Positions 1-6,248 of a stretch of DNA of 7,272 nt are shown here, piece after piece. Source of the stretch: Chitinophagaceae bacterium (GTDB lineage Bacteria; Bacteroidota; Bacteroidia; Chitinophagales; Chitinophagaceae). Within the stretch, counting starts at the first letter, position 1, and each line of letters begins with the position of its first letter. A model generated the notes under the pieces. That model saw only the letters and a list, made by a program, of their open reading frames with translations, did not search any database and was not told the origin of the DNA. The position numbers and the translations under genes are program-made. The stretch spans positions 1 to 7,272 of the forward strand of contig JALOMZ010000086.1 in assembly GCA_025455205.1 (NCBI GenBank). The letters are read 5' to 3'.

Positions 1-1532
1 AAATGGATGAACTGGGCGCCTGGGACTTCGACGCACGTGTAAAACAAATATTAGGAAAACTCAATATTCATCATCTCGACCAGCGAATGGCTTCCCTAAG
101 CGGCGGGCAGCGCAAACGCGTGGCACTGGCCCGCACCCTCATCGATGCCGGCTTTGAGGCCCGCCATGTGCTGCTCATTATGGACGAACCCACCAACCAC
201 CTCGATGTGGAGATGATTGAATGGCTGGAGCATTACCTGGGACAGGAAAACGTAACGCTGCTTATGGTTACGCACGACAGGTATTTTCTGGATGCCGTAT
301 GTGGAGAGATATGGGAAATGGAGCGGTCCAACATCTACCACTACAAAGGCGACTACGAAAACTACCTGGAGAAAAAGGCAGCCCGCATAGACAATGAGCT
401 GAGCAGCATAGACAAGGCACGCAACCAGTACCGCAAGGAACTGGAATGGATGCGCAAGCAACCCAAGGCCCGCACTACCAAAGCAAAGAGCCGCATCGAT
501 GCCTTCTACGATGTGGAACAAAGGGCTAAGCAGAAAGTGGTGGACGAGCAGCTTCAGTTACAGGTGAAAATGACCCGCCTGGGCGGCAAAGTGGCCGAAA
601 TGAAAAAAGTGTACAAATCCTTTGGCCCTCGGGTGATACTGAAAGGCTTTGATTATACATTCAGCAAAGGCGAACGCATTGGCATTGTGGGCAAGAACGG
701 GGTGGGCAAATCCACCTTCCTGAACATGCTGCAGGGGCTGGAGCCTGCCGACAGCGGTAAGATCAACATTGGCGACACCGTGGTGTTTGGAAACTACAGC
801 CAGGACGGCCTCACCTGGAAAGAAGACCTGCGCGTAATCGAATATGTGAAACAATTTGCCGAAACCTTTCCGCTGGCAGGCGGCGGAGCACTTACCGCCA
901 GCAAGTTCCTGGAGCTCTTCCTCTTTCCGCCGGAAAAGCAATATACCTTTCTGTCGGCCCTCAGCGGCGGCGAAAAAAGGCGCCTGCAATTGCTCACCAT
1001 CCTTTTTCGCAATCCCAACTTCCTGATCCTGGATGAACCTACCAACGACCTCGACCTGCCCACACTGGGCGTGCTCGAAAACTTCCTGGCCGATTATGCA
1101 GGCTGCGTGCTGATAGTGAGCCACGACCGCTATTTCATGGACCGGCTGGTAGATCACCTTTTTGTATTTGAAGGCGATGGCGTGGTGCGCGATTTTCCGG
1201 GCAATTACAGCCAGTACCGGCTGGAAGAAGTGCAGCGGGAAAAGATGGCCTCGGAAAAGCCGGCAGCTGCAGCCAAACCGGAACCGGCTGCCAATGCGGA
1301 AGACAACCGTCCGGCACGCAAGAAAAGATCCTATAAGGAACAGCGTGAGTTTGAACAACTGGAAAAAGAACTGCCGGAACTGGAAAAGGAAAAGCAGGCC
1401 CTGACCGAAAAAATGAGCACCCCTCTTTCATATGAAGAGCTGCAGCAAACATCTGCCCGTTTGGTGGCCCTCACTGAAGAACTGGAAGAGAAGGAAATGC
1501 GGTGGCTGGAATTGAGTGAGCTGGGCAACTAA
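1..1532 (+). CDS. ABC-F family ATPase, Uup-like (5' end outside window)
   Basis: Soluble twin-ATPase of the ABC-F class. These act on the ribosome through a tRNA-contacting linker and have no membrane domain. Numbering from the first complete codon (base 3): ABC signature SLSGGQ at 31-36, Walker B LLIMDEPTNHLD at 57-68 and H-loop His91 belong to the first cassette, whose Walker A is missing. A charged linker at about 115-190 includes KQPKARTTKAKSRI. The second cassette is complete: Walker A GKNGVGKST at 230-238, signature LSGGE at 320-324, Walker B LILDEPTNDLD at 341-351, His374. An Ala/Pro-rich stretch (about 418-440) leads into a C-terminal Glu/Lys coiled coil (about 440-505), as in Uup. 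Uup proteins have about 630 residues and 509 are visible, so roughly 120 are missing. The Met codon at base 3 aligns inside the family and is not the start. The segment before the first Walker B (AGFEARHV) is about four residues longer than in E. coli Uup, probably a lineage trait. The subfamily is likely, the cellular role less certain. Confidence 0.93.
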   Translation, partial: MDELGAWDFDARVKQILGKLNIHHLDQRMASLSGGQRKRVALARTLIDAGFEARHVLLIMDEPTNHLDVEMIEWLEHYLGQENVTLLMVTHDRYFLDAVCGEIWEMERSNIYHYKGDYENYLEKKAARIDNELSSIDKARNQYRKELEWMRKQPKARTTKAKSRIDAFYDVEQRAKQKVVDEQLQLQVKMTRLGGKVAEMKKVYKSFGPRVILKGFDYTFSKGERIGIVGKNGVGKSTFLNMLQGLEPADSGKINIGDTVVFGNYSQDGLTWKEDLRVIEYVKQFAETFPLAGGGALTASKFLELFLFPPEKQYTFLSALSGGEKRRLQLLTILFRNPNFLILDEPTNDLDLPTLGVLENFLADYAGCVLIVSHDRYFMDRLVDHLFVFEGDGVVRDFPGNYSQYRLEEVQREKMASEKPAAAAKPEPAANAEDNRPARKKRSYKEQREFEQLEKELPELEKEKQALTEKMSTPLSYEELQQTSARLVALTEELEEKEMRWLELSELGN

Positions 1533-1553
1533 CAAGCACGGCCTGATAAACAT

Positions 1554-1595
1554 AACACCCGGGGCTCCGCCAATAGGTGGCGCCCCGGGTGTTTT
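1554..1595 (+). terminator. Rho-independent terminator after the ABC-F gene
   Basis: A perfect 12-bp stem pairs AACACCCGGGGC (1554-1565) with GCCCCGGGTGTT (1582-1593). After one T/C mismatch it continues with a further 5 bp (one G-T) closed by an AATA loop at 1572-1575. A TTTT run at 1592-1595 follows on the + strand, 21 bases past the ABC-F stop codon. The head-GIN gene converges on the same hairpin from the other side. The minus-strand exit is only moderately T-rich (TTATGTTTAT), so two-way use is possible but weaker. Confidence 0.85.
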
Positions 1596-1646
1596 CATAA
1601 AAATATAATTGACCGTTGCAGCACCGCGTGGCGCCGATACAGGCTA

Positions 1647-2363
1647 TCAGTCTGCGCGCTTCAGCTTGCCGCTTCCTGAGGTCTTGAGCGAAATGTCGGC
1701 GTTGCCTTTGTAATAGACACTGCCGCTGCCGCTTATTTTGGCATCCAGCGGACCGTTCACAAAGGTCTCCACATTGCCACTGCCGCTGATGTTCACCGAG
1801 GCGTCCTTTGCCTGCAGGCCATAACCCCTGAAGCTGCCACTGCCGCTGATAACCACATCGAGGCCGGATGTAGCACCCGCTAATTCAATGTTACCGCTGC
1901 CAGAAATGCGGGCATCCACTTTTTGGGCAGCGGTCTTGAGTTTGATACTGCCGCTGCCGGATATGGAAGCCTTCAGCTCACCGGCCGGAATGCTTTCATT
2001 ACCAACCACCGTGCCACTGCCGGAGATGGACACTCCATTCAGCCGGGGCATGCCCACCAGCACGGTTACCTTACCGCCCCGGATGGAGACATTATTCCTG
2101 TATTTAATATTTAACCGGTTGCCCGAAACCTCGGTGATTACATATTCCTGCAAGTTGTCATCCGCCTTCACTTCCACGGAGGCTGAAGCGGCCGGGCTGA
2201 CGATCACCTGCATGCCGCCGGAAACAGAGATAGATTCAAAGGAAGAAACGGAACGTGGCTGGGTAACAATTTGACCGCTGCCGGTTACTGTTTGCCATGT
2301 TTGGGCCATCAGCTGGCCGCCAAGGGCCAGGGTACCAAGAAGAACTGCGTATAAGCTTTTCAT
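1647..2363 (-). CDS. exported head-GIN domain (DUF2807) protein
   Basis: Predicted secreted or envelope protein of 238 residues, of unknown function. The N-terminus MKSLYAVLLGTLALGGQLMA is a clear Sec signal peptide, with likely cleavage after Ala20. There is no lipobox Cys, so it is not a lipoprotein. The mature part begins with a region containing SFESISVSGGMQVIVS (41-56) and GMPRLNGVSISGSG (104-117), characteristic of the head-GIN domain often labelled 'putative auto-transporter adhesin'. From residue 113 the motif ISGSG recurs at 113, 134, 153, 172, 192 and 210, with TSGSG at 228. The 18-21 residue spacing suggests stacked turns of a beta-helix-like solenoid. The ATG at 2363 sits directly in front of the signal peptide. 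No TAnnTTTG-type promoter is visible upstream. The gene is convergent with the ABC-F gene and divergent from pdxJ, so it is probably monocistronic. Family call is firm; adhesin function is not established. Confidence 0.9.
   Translation of the reverse strand: MKSLYAVLLGTLALGGQLMAQTWQTVTGSGQIVTQPRSVSSFESISVSGGMQVIVSPAASASVEVKADDNLQEYVITEVSGNRLNIKYRNNVSIRGGKVTVLVGMPRLNGVSISGSGTVVGNESIPAGELKASISGSGSIKLKTAAQKVDARISGSGNIELAGATSGLDVVISGSGSFRGYGLQAKDASVNISGSGNVETFVNGPLDAKISGSGSVYYKGNADISLKTSGSGKLKRAD
1668..2027 (-). repeat. degenerate ISGSG-encoding repeat ladder
   Basis: Seven (I/T)SGSG motifs, 18-21 residues apart, fall inside the head-GIN gene (residues 113-232). At DNA level they show as recurring CACTGCCGCTG-like words on the + strand, for example near 1720, 1780, 1840, 1950 and 2010. 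The sequence between motifs has diverged (SIKLKTAAQ, NIELAGATS, SFRGYGLQA), so this is an old protein repeat and not a recent tandem duplication. Confidence 0.8.
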
Positions 2364-2607
2364 AACCAGGTGTTTTGTACCTGCCTTACGCTTTCGGGCA
2401 GGGAGCTAATAAGAATGGGGTTTGTTTGGTGCAGCTGCCGGGGCATCGTACCCTGGCCATACTGCAAACGTGAAACGACGCATGTTCGCTTTTCGTTACA
2501 GCGGGGCCTTCTTTTTTGGATGAGCGGTAAGGAGCCTCCGGGCCTGCGCAGCGGGGTCATTGCCCACAATGGATGTACCTTTGCCTTTCAACGCATCAGC
2601 ATTCCGC
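2364..2607. other. divergent spacer between head-GIN gene and pdxJ
   Basis: This 244-base spacer must hold the promoters of both flanking genes. I see no convincing gene: short open frames run through it on both strands but lack recognisable protein character. No TAnnTTTG match occurs on the minus strand. One match, TACCTTTG at 2576-2583, occurs on the + strand 24 bases before the pdxJ ATG, without a TTG at the usual distance upstream. Confidence 0.5.
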
Positions 2608-3330
2608 ATGACCAAGTTATCTGTCAATATCAATAAGATCGCCACGCTGCGCAACAGCCGTGGCGGCAACAACCCGGATGTTATCAAAGCCGCCATCGAC
2701 GTGCAACGCTTTGGCGCCGATGGGGTAACCGTACATCCCCGGCCTGATGAACGGCACATCACCTATGCCGATGTGCGGGGCATCAAACCCATCATCACCA
2801 CGGAATTCAACATAGAAGGCAATTGCCGGGAGCAGAAGTTTGTAGACCTGGTGCTGGAGGTAAAACCCCACCAGGTGACCCTGGTACCCGATGCCCAGGG
2901 CCAGCTCACCAGTGACCATGGCTGGGATACCATTGCCCATGCCAATTACCTGCGGGAAATGATTGCACTATTCAAGCAGGCAGGCATTCGTGTTTCCATT
3001 TTTGTAGACCCGGTATTGCGCATGGTGGAAGGCGCTGCCGCCACGGGTACCGACCGGATTGAATTATACACCGAGGCCTATGCACGCCAGTTTGCCGCCG
3101 GCAACCGCGAAGCCGCCGCAGCACCCTATGTGGCCGCAGCCCGCAGGGCCCGTGAGCTGGGATTGGGCATCAATGCCGGGCACGACCTCGACCGCTTCAA
3201 CCTCCAGTATTTCCACCAACAGATTCCCTTCCTCCAGGAGGTTTCCATTGGGCATGCCCTTATATGCGACGCCCTGTACCTGGGCCTGGAAAACACCATC
3301 CAGATCTATAAAAGACAACTCATATCCTGA
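2608..3330 (+). CDS. pdxJ: pyridoxine 5'-phosphate synthase PdxJ
   Basis: Cytosolic TIM-barrel enzyme that condenses 3-amino-2-oxopropyl phosphate with 1-deoxy-D-xylulose 5-phosphate (DXP) to give pyridoxine 5'-phosphate, the ring-closing step of DXP-dependent vitamin B6 synthesis. The product has 240 residues, the usual family length (about 237-245). Visible signatures are [16 protein letters not shown] (5-20), [16 protein letters not shown] (36-51), FNIEG (67-71), VTLVPD (90-95), GINAGHDL (187-194) and VSIGHALI (212-219). By alignment with E. coli PdxJ the catalytic residues are His43, Glu70 and His192 (His45, Glu72, His193 there). All are present. The E. coli DXP-binding pair Asp11-His12 is Asn9-Lys10 here. 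I chose the ATG at 2608 because it places the first beta-strand (TKLSVNIN) at the expected distance. The TTG at 2560 and the ATG at 2569 would add 16 or 13 residues without family character. The gene stands alone and converges on lon. Confidence 0.96.
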   Translation: MTKLSVNINKIATLRNSRGGNNPDVIKAAIDVQRFGADGVTVHPRPDERHITYADVRGIKPIITTEFNIEGNCREQKFVDLVLEVKPHQVTLVPDAQGQLTSDHGWDTIAHANYLREMIALFKQAGIRVSIFVDPVLRMVEGAAATGTDRIELYTEAYARQFAAGNREAAAAPYVAAARRARELGLGINAGHDLDRFNLQYFHQQIPFLQEVSIGHALICDALYLGLENTIQIYKRQLIS

Positions 3331-3390
3331 GGCAATCCAGTAGGCGTAAACCAACCCGCCTGAAATCATTGAAGCCTTGCACAAGCAACT

Positions 3391-3425
3391 AAAAAAAGGA
3401 CCCTCCCGGTATGGGAGGGTTCCTT
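3391..3425. terminator. hairpin terminator, possibly bidirectional
   Basis: CCCTCCC (3401-3407) pairs with GGGAGGG (3413-3419) around a GGTAT loop. The stem extends through AAGGA/TCCTT with one bulged T. Seven A's at 3391-3397 give a run of T's at the exit of a minus-strand transcript. The + strand exit is TTCCTTCGTTCT, moderately T-rich. It lies about 65 bases past the pdxJ stop codon, so it probably terminates pdxJ and backs up termination of lon. Confidence 0.65.
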
Positions 3426-3571
3426 CGTTCTGATACAAACCCCATAATATCTTATGGCCGCAGGCGGCTGGTAAAATGCACAAACAATAAATATCAGGAG
3501 AGAAATGGTTCTCCAATCACGCTATTAATAAAACAAGACGCCGATTTCGGCACCATCCTTCGCCCTGTATT

Positions 3572-3600
3572 AAAAAAAATCTCCCTGAGACCAGGGAGAT
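3572..3600 (-). terminator. Rho-independent terminator of lon
   Basis: A perfect 9-bp stem pairs ATCTCCCTG (3579-3587) with CAGGGAGAT (3592-3600) around the loop AGAC. Eight A's at 3572-3579 read as a T-tract right after the hairpin on the minus strand, about 100 bases downstream of the lon stop codon. The + strand exit (GGATTAACCC) is not T-rich, so the hairpin works in the lon direction. Confidence 0.8.
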
Positions 3601-3624
3601 GGATTAACCCTTAAAACAACCAAC

Positions 3625-3681
3625 ATGAAAAATTCTAAACTAACAACGGAGCAAGATTACAGCTTGTTCAAAACCGTCTGA
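3625..3681 (+). CDS. possible 18-codon small ORF (unconfirmed)
   Basis: An ATG at 3625 opens MKNSKLTTEQDYSLFKTV followed by TGA at 3679-3681. The A-rich leader (TTAAAACAACCAAC) resembles translation starts in Bacteroidota, and the first residues look like a natural N-terminus. However, it lies just beyond a minus-strand terminator, antisense to the lon 3' UTR, with no visible promoter, and its stop codon falls in the right copy of the direct repeat. It could be a leader peptide, the stub of a decayed gene, or chance. I do not recognise it. Confidence 0.2.
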   Translation: MKNSKLTTEQDYSLFKTV

Positions 3682-3702
3682 AATCATTCTTATAAACCGC
3701 AG

Positions 3703-6108
3703 TTATACCAGGGCCAGTTCAAGCACCTGTTGCATATTTTTAACATAATGGAAATGCAGCCCGTCGATGAATTTGGGGTCAATTTCCTTTACGTCTTTCT
3801 CATTCTGCCAGCACAGGATGATCTCCCGCAGCCCGGCTCTTTTTGCTGCCAGCACTTTTTCCTTAATGCCACCCACCGGCAGCACCTGCCCGCGGAGAGT
3901 AATCTCTCCGGTCATGGCCAGGTAAGGCTTGACACGACGTCCGGTGAATGCCGATGCCAGGGAACTCAGCATGGTAATGCCAGCGCTGGGTCCATCTTTG
4001 GGCACAGCTCCCTCCGGCACGTGTATGTGAATATTCTTCCGGTTGAACAACTCAGGATCAATATCCCATTTACGCGCATTAGCCTGCAGGTAACTCAGGG
4101 CGGTACTGGCGCTTTCCTTCATCACATTGCCCAGGTTGCCGGTTAAACGCAGTTCGCCCTTGCCATCGCTGAGCAGGGTTTCAATGAAGAGTATATCTCC
4201 GCCCACATAGGTCCAGGCAAGACCTACGGCCACGCCTGGCATGTTCACCGTTTTGTACAGGTCATTGCTGTATTTGGGCATGCCAAGCATCTTCTCGATG
4301 TCCTTCTGGGTGATGGTAGCCTTCACCTTGCCGTGCGTAGCATATTCACGGGCCAGGTAGCGCATCACCGCTGCCAGCTGCCGGTCAAGCTCCCGTACAC
4401 CGCTTTCGCGCGTGTATTGCTCGATGATCTTCTCGAGCACATTGTCGGGCAGGCGCACTTTCACTTTGGCCAGACCGTGCGCTTCCTGTTGTTTGGGCAC
4501 CAGGTGGCGCCTGGCAATCTCGGTCTTCTCCTCGATGGCGTATCCTGAAAGCTCTATGATCTCCAGCCTGTCGCGCAGGGCCGGCTGTATGCTCTGCAGG
4601 CTGTTGGCTGTGGCAATGAACAGCACTTTGCTGAGGTCGTATTCCAGTTCGAGGTAATTATCGTAGAAGGTATTGTTCTGTTCCGGATCCAGCACTTCCA
4701 AGAGGGCACTGGAAGGATCTCCACGGTGATCATTACCCACTTTGTCTATCTCATCCAGTATCATCACCGGGTTGCTGGTTTTCACCTTCCGGATATTCTG
4801 GATAATACGGCCAGGCATGGCGCCAATATAGGTTTTGCGGTGGCCACGTATTTCGCTTTCATCGTGCAGGCCACCCAGGCTCAGGCGCACATACTTGCGG
4901 CCTACCGCGTGCGCAATACTGCGGCCCAGGGAAGTTTTGCCTATGCCGGGAGGACCCACAAAGCACAAAATGGGGCTTTTCATATCTCCCTTGAGCTTGA
5001 GCACAGCCAGGTATTCCAGTATCCTTTCCTTGATCTTGTGCATGCCGTAGTGATCGTGATCCAGCACCTTGCGGGCATGCTTGAGGTCGTAATTATCCTC
5101 CGTTACCTCTTCCCAGGGAAGATCCAGCATGAGGTCGAGGTGGTTGTACACCACGCTATAATCGGGGGTGCTGGGATGCATACGCTCCAGCTTCTCAATA
5201 CCCTGGTTGAATGCCTGGCGGGCTGCCTGGGGCCACTTCTTCTGTTCGGCGCGCTGCCGCATCTGGTTCACCTCGGCTACGTTGTCGGTGCCCAGTTCTT
5301 CCTTGATGCTTTTCAGCTGCTGCTGCAGGAAATATTCACGCTGCTGCTTGTCTATTTCCGTGCGGGTTTTGGTGGTTACCTGGTCCTTCAATTGGGCAAA
5401 CTGCAGCTCGCGGTGCAGCAGGCGGCTCAGCTCCTCTGCCCGCATGCGGATATCATCCATTTCAAGAATGGCCTGCTTCTCCCGAACATCCGTATTCATG
5501 TTGCCTGAAACAAAATGGATCAGGAACGATGGATTCTCAATATTCTTCAGGATGATGGCCGCCTCGCTGGGTATGTTGGGCGACAGCTGTATGATTTGGG
5601 TGGCCAGCTCCTTGATGCTGCTCACATAGGCAGCAAAATCCTGGTCAGCCGGGGTCTCCAGCTCCTGCAGGTATTCTACACGGGCCGTGAAATAGGGATC
5701 CTCCGTGAGCATTTCCAGCAGCCTGAACCGGCGCTTGCCCTGCAGGATCACCGTGGTGCCGCCATCGGGCATTTTGATCAGCTTGATGATCTTGGCAACG
5801 GTGCCAATAGACACCAGGTCGCTGGCGGCAGGGTCTTCTATGTTGCTGTCTTTCTGGGCAATAACGGCTATCAGTTTATCCGCCTTGTAAGCATCATTCA
5901 CGGCCTTGATGCTTTTGTCGCGGCCAACAGTGATGGGAATAACCACTCCCGGAAACAATACCGTGTTGCGCAAGGGCAAAACGGGTATGGATTCCGGGAA
6001 TACCAGCTTCCTGTCTTCCTCGCTCTCTCCTTCCGTAATGGGGATGATAGGCATGAAATCCACATCCTCCTCACCTCCTGCAATAAAATGGTCCTGGCGT
6101 TTTATCAT
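3703..6108 (-). CDS. lon: ATP-dependent Lon protease (LonA, EC 3.4.21.53)
   Basis: Cytosolic AAA+ serine protease that degrades misfolded and short-lived regulatory proteins, active as a hexamer. The product has 801 residues, within the LonA range, and no membrane segment (which excludes the LonB type). Domains in order: acidic N-terminal tail (about 1-35), LON substrate-binding domain starting at IPVLPLRNTVLFPG (41-54), helical/coiled-coil region (about 240-300), AAA+ module (about 340-600) and protease domain (about 610-798). The AAA+ module shows Walker A GPPGIGKTS (385-393, Lys391), Walker B MILDEIDK (449-456), sensor-1 Asn502 in ATANS, and DRLE with Arg514. The catalytic dyad is Ser708 in PKDGPSAG and Lys751 in GGIKEK, matching E. 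coli Ser679/Lys722. I start at the ATG at 6108; a TTG at 6117 would add only three residues. No strong ribosome binding site is visible. A sigma-54-like element and a hairpin lie upstream, and a terminator follows at 3572-3600. The gene appears intact. Confidence 0.97.
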   Translation of the reverse strand: MIKRQDHFIAGGEEDVDFMPIIPITEGESEEDRKLVFPESIPVLPLRNTVLFPGVVIPITVGRDKSIKAVNDAYKADKLIAVIAQKDSNIEDPAASDLVSIGTVAKIIKLIKMPDGGTTVILQGKRRFRLLEMLTEDPYFTARVEYLQELETPADQDFAAYVSSIKELATQIIQLSPNIPSEAAIILKNIENPSFLIHFVSGNMNTDVREKQAILEMDDIRMRAEELSRLLHRELQFAQLKDQVTTKTRTEIDKQQREYFLQQQLKSIKEELGTDNVAEVNQMRQRAEQKKWPQAARQAFNQGIEKLERMHPSTPDYSVVYNHLDLMLDLPWEEVTEDNYDLKHARKVLDHDHYGMHKIKERILEYLAVLKLKGDMKSPILCFVGPPGIGKTSLGRSIAHAVGRKYVRLSLGGLHDESEIRGHRKTYIGAMPGRIIQNIRKVKTSNPVMILDEIDKVGNDHRGDPSSALLEVLDPEQNNTFYDNYLELEYDLSKVLFIATANSLQSIQPALRDRLEIIELSGYAIEEKTEIARRHLVPKQQEAHGLAKVKVRLPDNVLEKIIEQYTRESGVRELDRQLAAVMRYLAREYATHGKVKATITQKDIEKMLGMPKYSNDLYKTVNMPGVAVGLAWTYVGGDILFIETLLSDGKGELRLTGNLGNVMKESASTALSYLQANARKWDIDPELFNRKNIHIHVPEGAVPKDGPSAGITMLSSLASAFTGRRVKPYLAMTGEITLRGQVLPVGGIKEKVLAAKRAGLREIILCWQNEKDVKEIDPKFIDGLHFHYVKNMQQVLELALV

Positions 6109-6126
6109 ATTTCGCAATTAAAAGTT

Positions 6127-6158
6127 CAATACCCCCGGCGGTATAACCAGGGGTATTG
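6127..6158 (-). promoter_or_regulatory. 9-bp inverted repeat in the lon leader
   Basis: CAATACCCC (6127-6135) and GGGGTATTG (6150-6158) are perfect reverse complements separated by 14 bases, within which GGT/ACC (6140-6142, 6146-6148) can also pair. It lies 18-50 bases upstream of the lon ATG. If the sigma-54-like element is real, transcription would start near 6155 and the RNA would begin with this hairpin. It could be a protective 5' stem, a translational control element, a dimer-binding operator, or a weak terminator for the upstream beta-barrel gene, since TTTT follows on the minus strand. The word TTGAACTT flanks it on both sides. Confidence 0.5.
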
Positions 6159-6166
6159 TATGGAAG

Positions 6167-6184
6167 TTCAAGATTGGTGCCAAA
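6167..6184 (-). promoter_or_regulatory. sigma-54 (RpoN)-like promoter upstream of lon
   Basis: The minus strand reads TTTGGCACCAATCTTGAA. TGGCAC matches the -24 element exactly, N5 is the consensus spacing, and TTGAA matches the -12 element TTGCA/TTGCT except that the C is A. The predicted start is near 6155, giving a leader of about 47 bases. No TAnnTTTG housekeeping -7 match occurs on the minus strand between 6109 and 6248. This is a pattern match only; the -12 deviation lowers confidence. Confidence 0.45.
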
Positions 6185-6215
6185 GGGCGGGGATTGCCTT
6201 TATGGCGCAGCCGGC

Positions 6216-6240
6216 GACAGCCCGACCGACAGACTGACAA
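6216..6240. repeat. GACN tetramer repeats upstream of lon
   Basis: Four consecutive tetramers GACC-GACA-GACT-GACA occupy 6224-6239, and another GACAG starts at 6216. On the lon strand they read TGTC-AGTC-TGTC-GGTC. They lie about 32-57 bases upstream of the sigma-54-like -24 element, between the stop codon of the beta-barrel gene and that element, where an activator could bind. Function is unproven. Confidence 0.4.
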
Positions 6241-6248
6241 TAGGACCT

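Larger units (their letters stand above)
3360..3688. repeat. 11-bp direct repeat bracketing an imperfect inverted repeat
   Basis: The word ctgaaatcatt occurs at 3360-3370 and again at 3678-3688. Exactly six bases inside each copy lies one arm of an inverted repeat: ttgcacaagc (3377-3386) and gcttgttcaa (3662-3671, reverse complement ttgaacaagc), matching at 9 of 10 positions. A target-site duplication around terminal inverted repeats would look like this, and it would define a 307-base insert with no transposase. The arms are short and chance is not excluded. Confidence 0.35.
3331..3702. other. convergent pdxJ-lon spacer
   Basis: This 372-base spacer between two converging genes is more AT-rich than its flanks. 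It holds two hairpins with A-tracts on their left sides (3391-3425 and 3572-3600), and an 11-bp direct repeat ctgaaatcatt at 3360-3370 and 3678-3688. Just inside those copies is a 9/10 inverted repeat (3377-3386 against 3662-3671). A possible 18-codon ORF lies at 3625-3681 on the + strand. Longer open frames crossing the region run through the hairpins and look accidental. No tRNA or other recognisable RNA gene is seen. Confidence 0.6.

Noticed and set aside
1668..2027. CRISPR array suggested by recurring CTGCCGCTG words
   Set aside because: The repeats are in frame within a protein gene, short and degenerate, and the intervals encode related solenoid coils and are not unique spacers.
2360..2569. 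69-codon minus-strand frame whose stop overlaps the head-GIN start codon as ATGA
   Set aside because: The overlap resembles translational coupling, but the encoded sequence is Pro/Arg-rich without family character, and an equally long frame opens on the other strand; most likely chance in the divergent spacer.
2576..2583. TACCTTTG as a Bacteroidota -7 promoter box for pdxJ
   Set aside because: The octamer fits TAnnTTTG, but no TTG lies about 19-21 bases upstream (the nearest, 2560-2562, is 13 away) and the leader would be very short.
2370..2636. 88-codon + strand frame overlapping the start of pdxJ
   Set aside because: It runs out of frame into pdxJ, has no recognisable motif and would have to sit within the promoter spacer.
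3411..3614. 67-codon + strand frame in the pdxJ-lon spacer
   Set aside because: It starts inside one hairpin and crosses the other, with no protein family character.
4726..5508. 260-codon frame antisense to lon, and similar frames at 5515-6237 and 6156-6797
   Set aside because: These are mirror frames of conserved genes; their apparent length follows from codon bias on the true coding strand.
6127..6158. CIRCE-type (HrcA) operator upstream of lon
   Set aside because: CIRCE is TTAGCACTC-N9-GAGTGCTAA; the repeat here has unrelated arms and a 14-base spacer.
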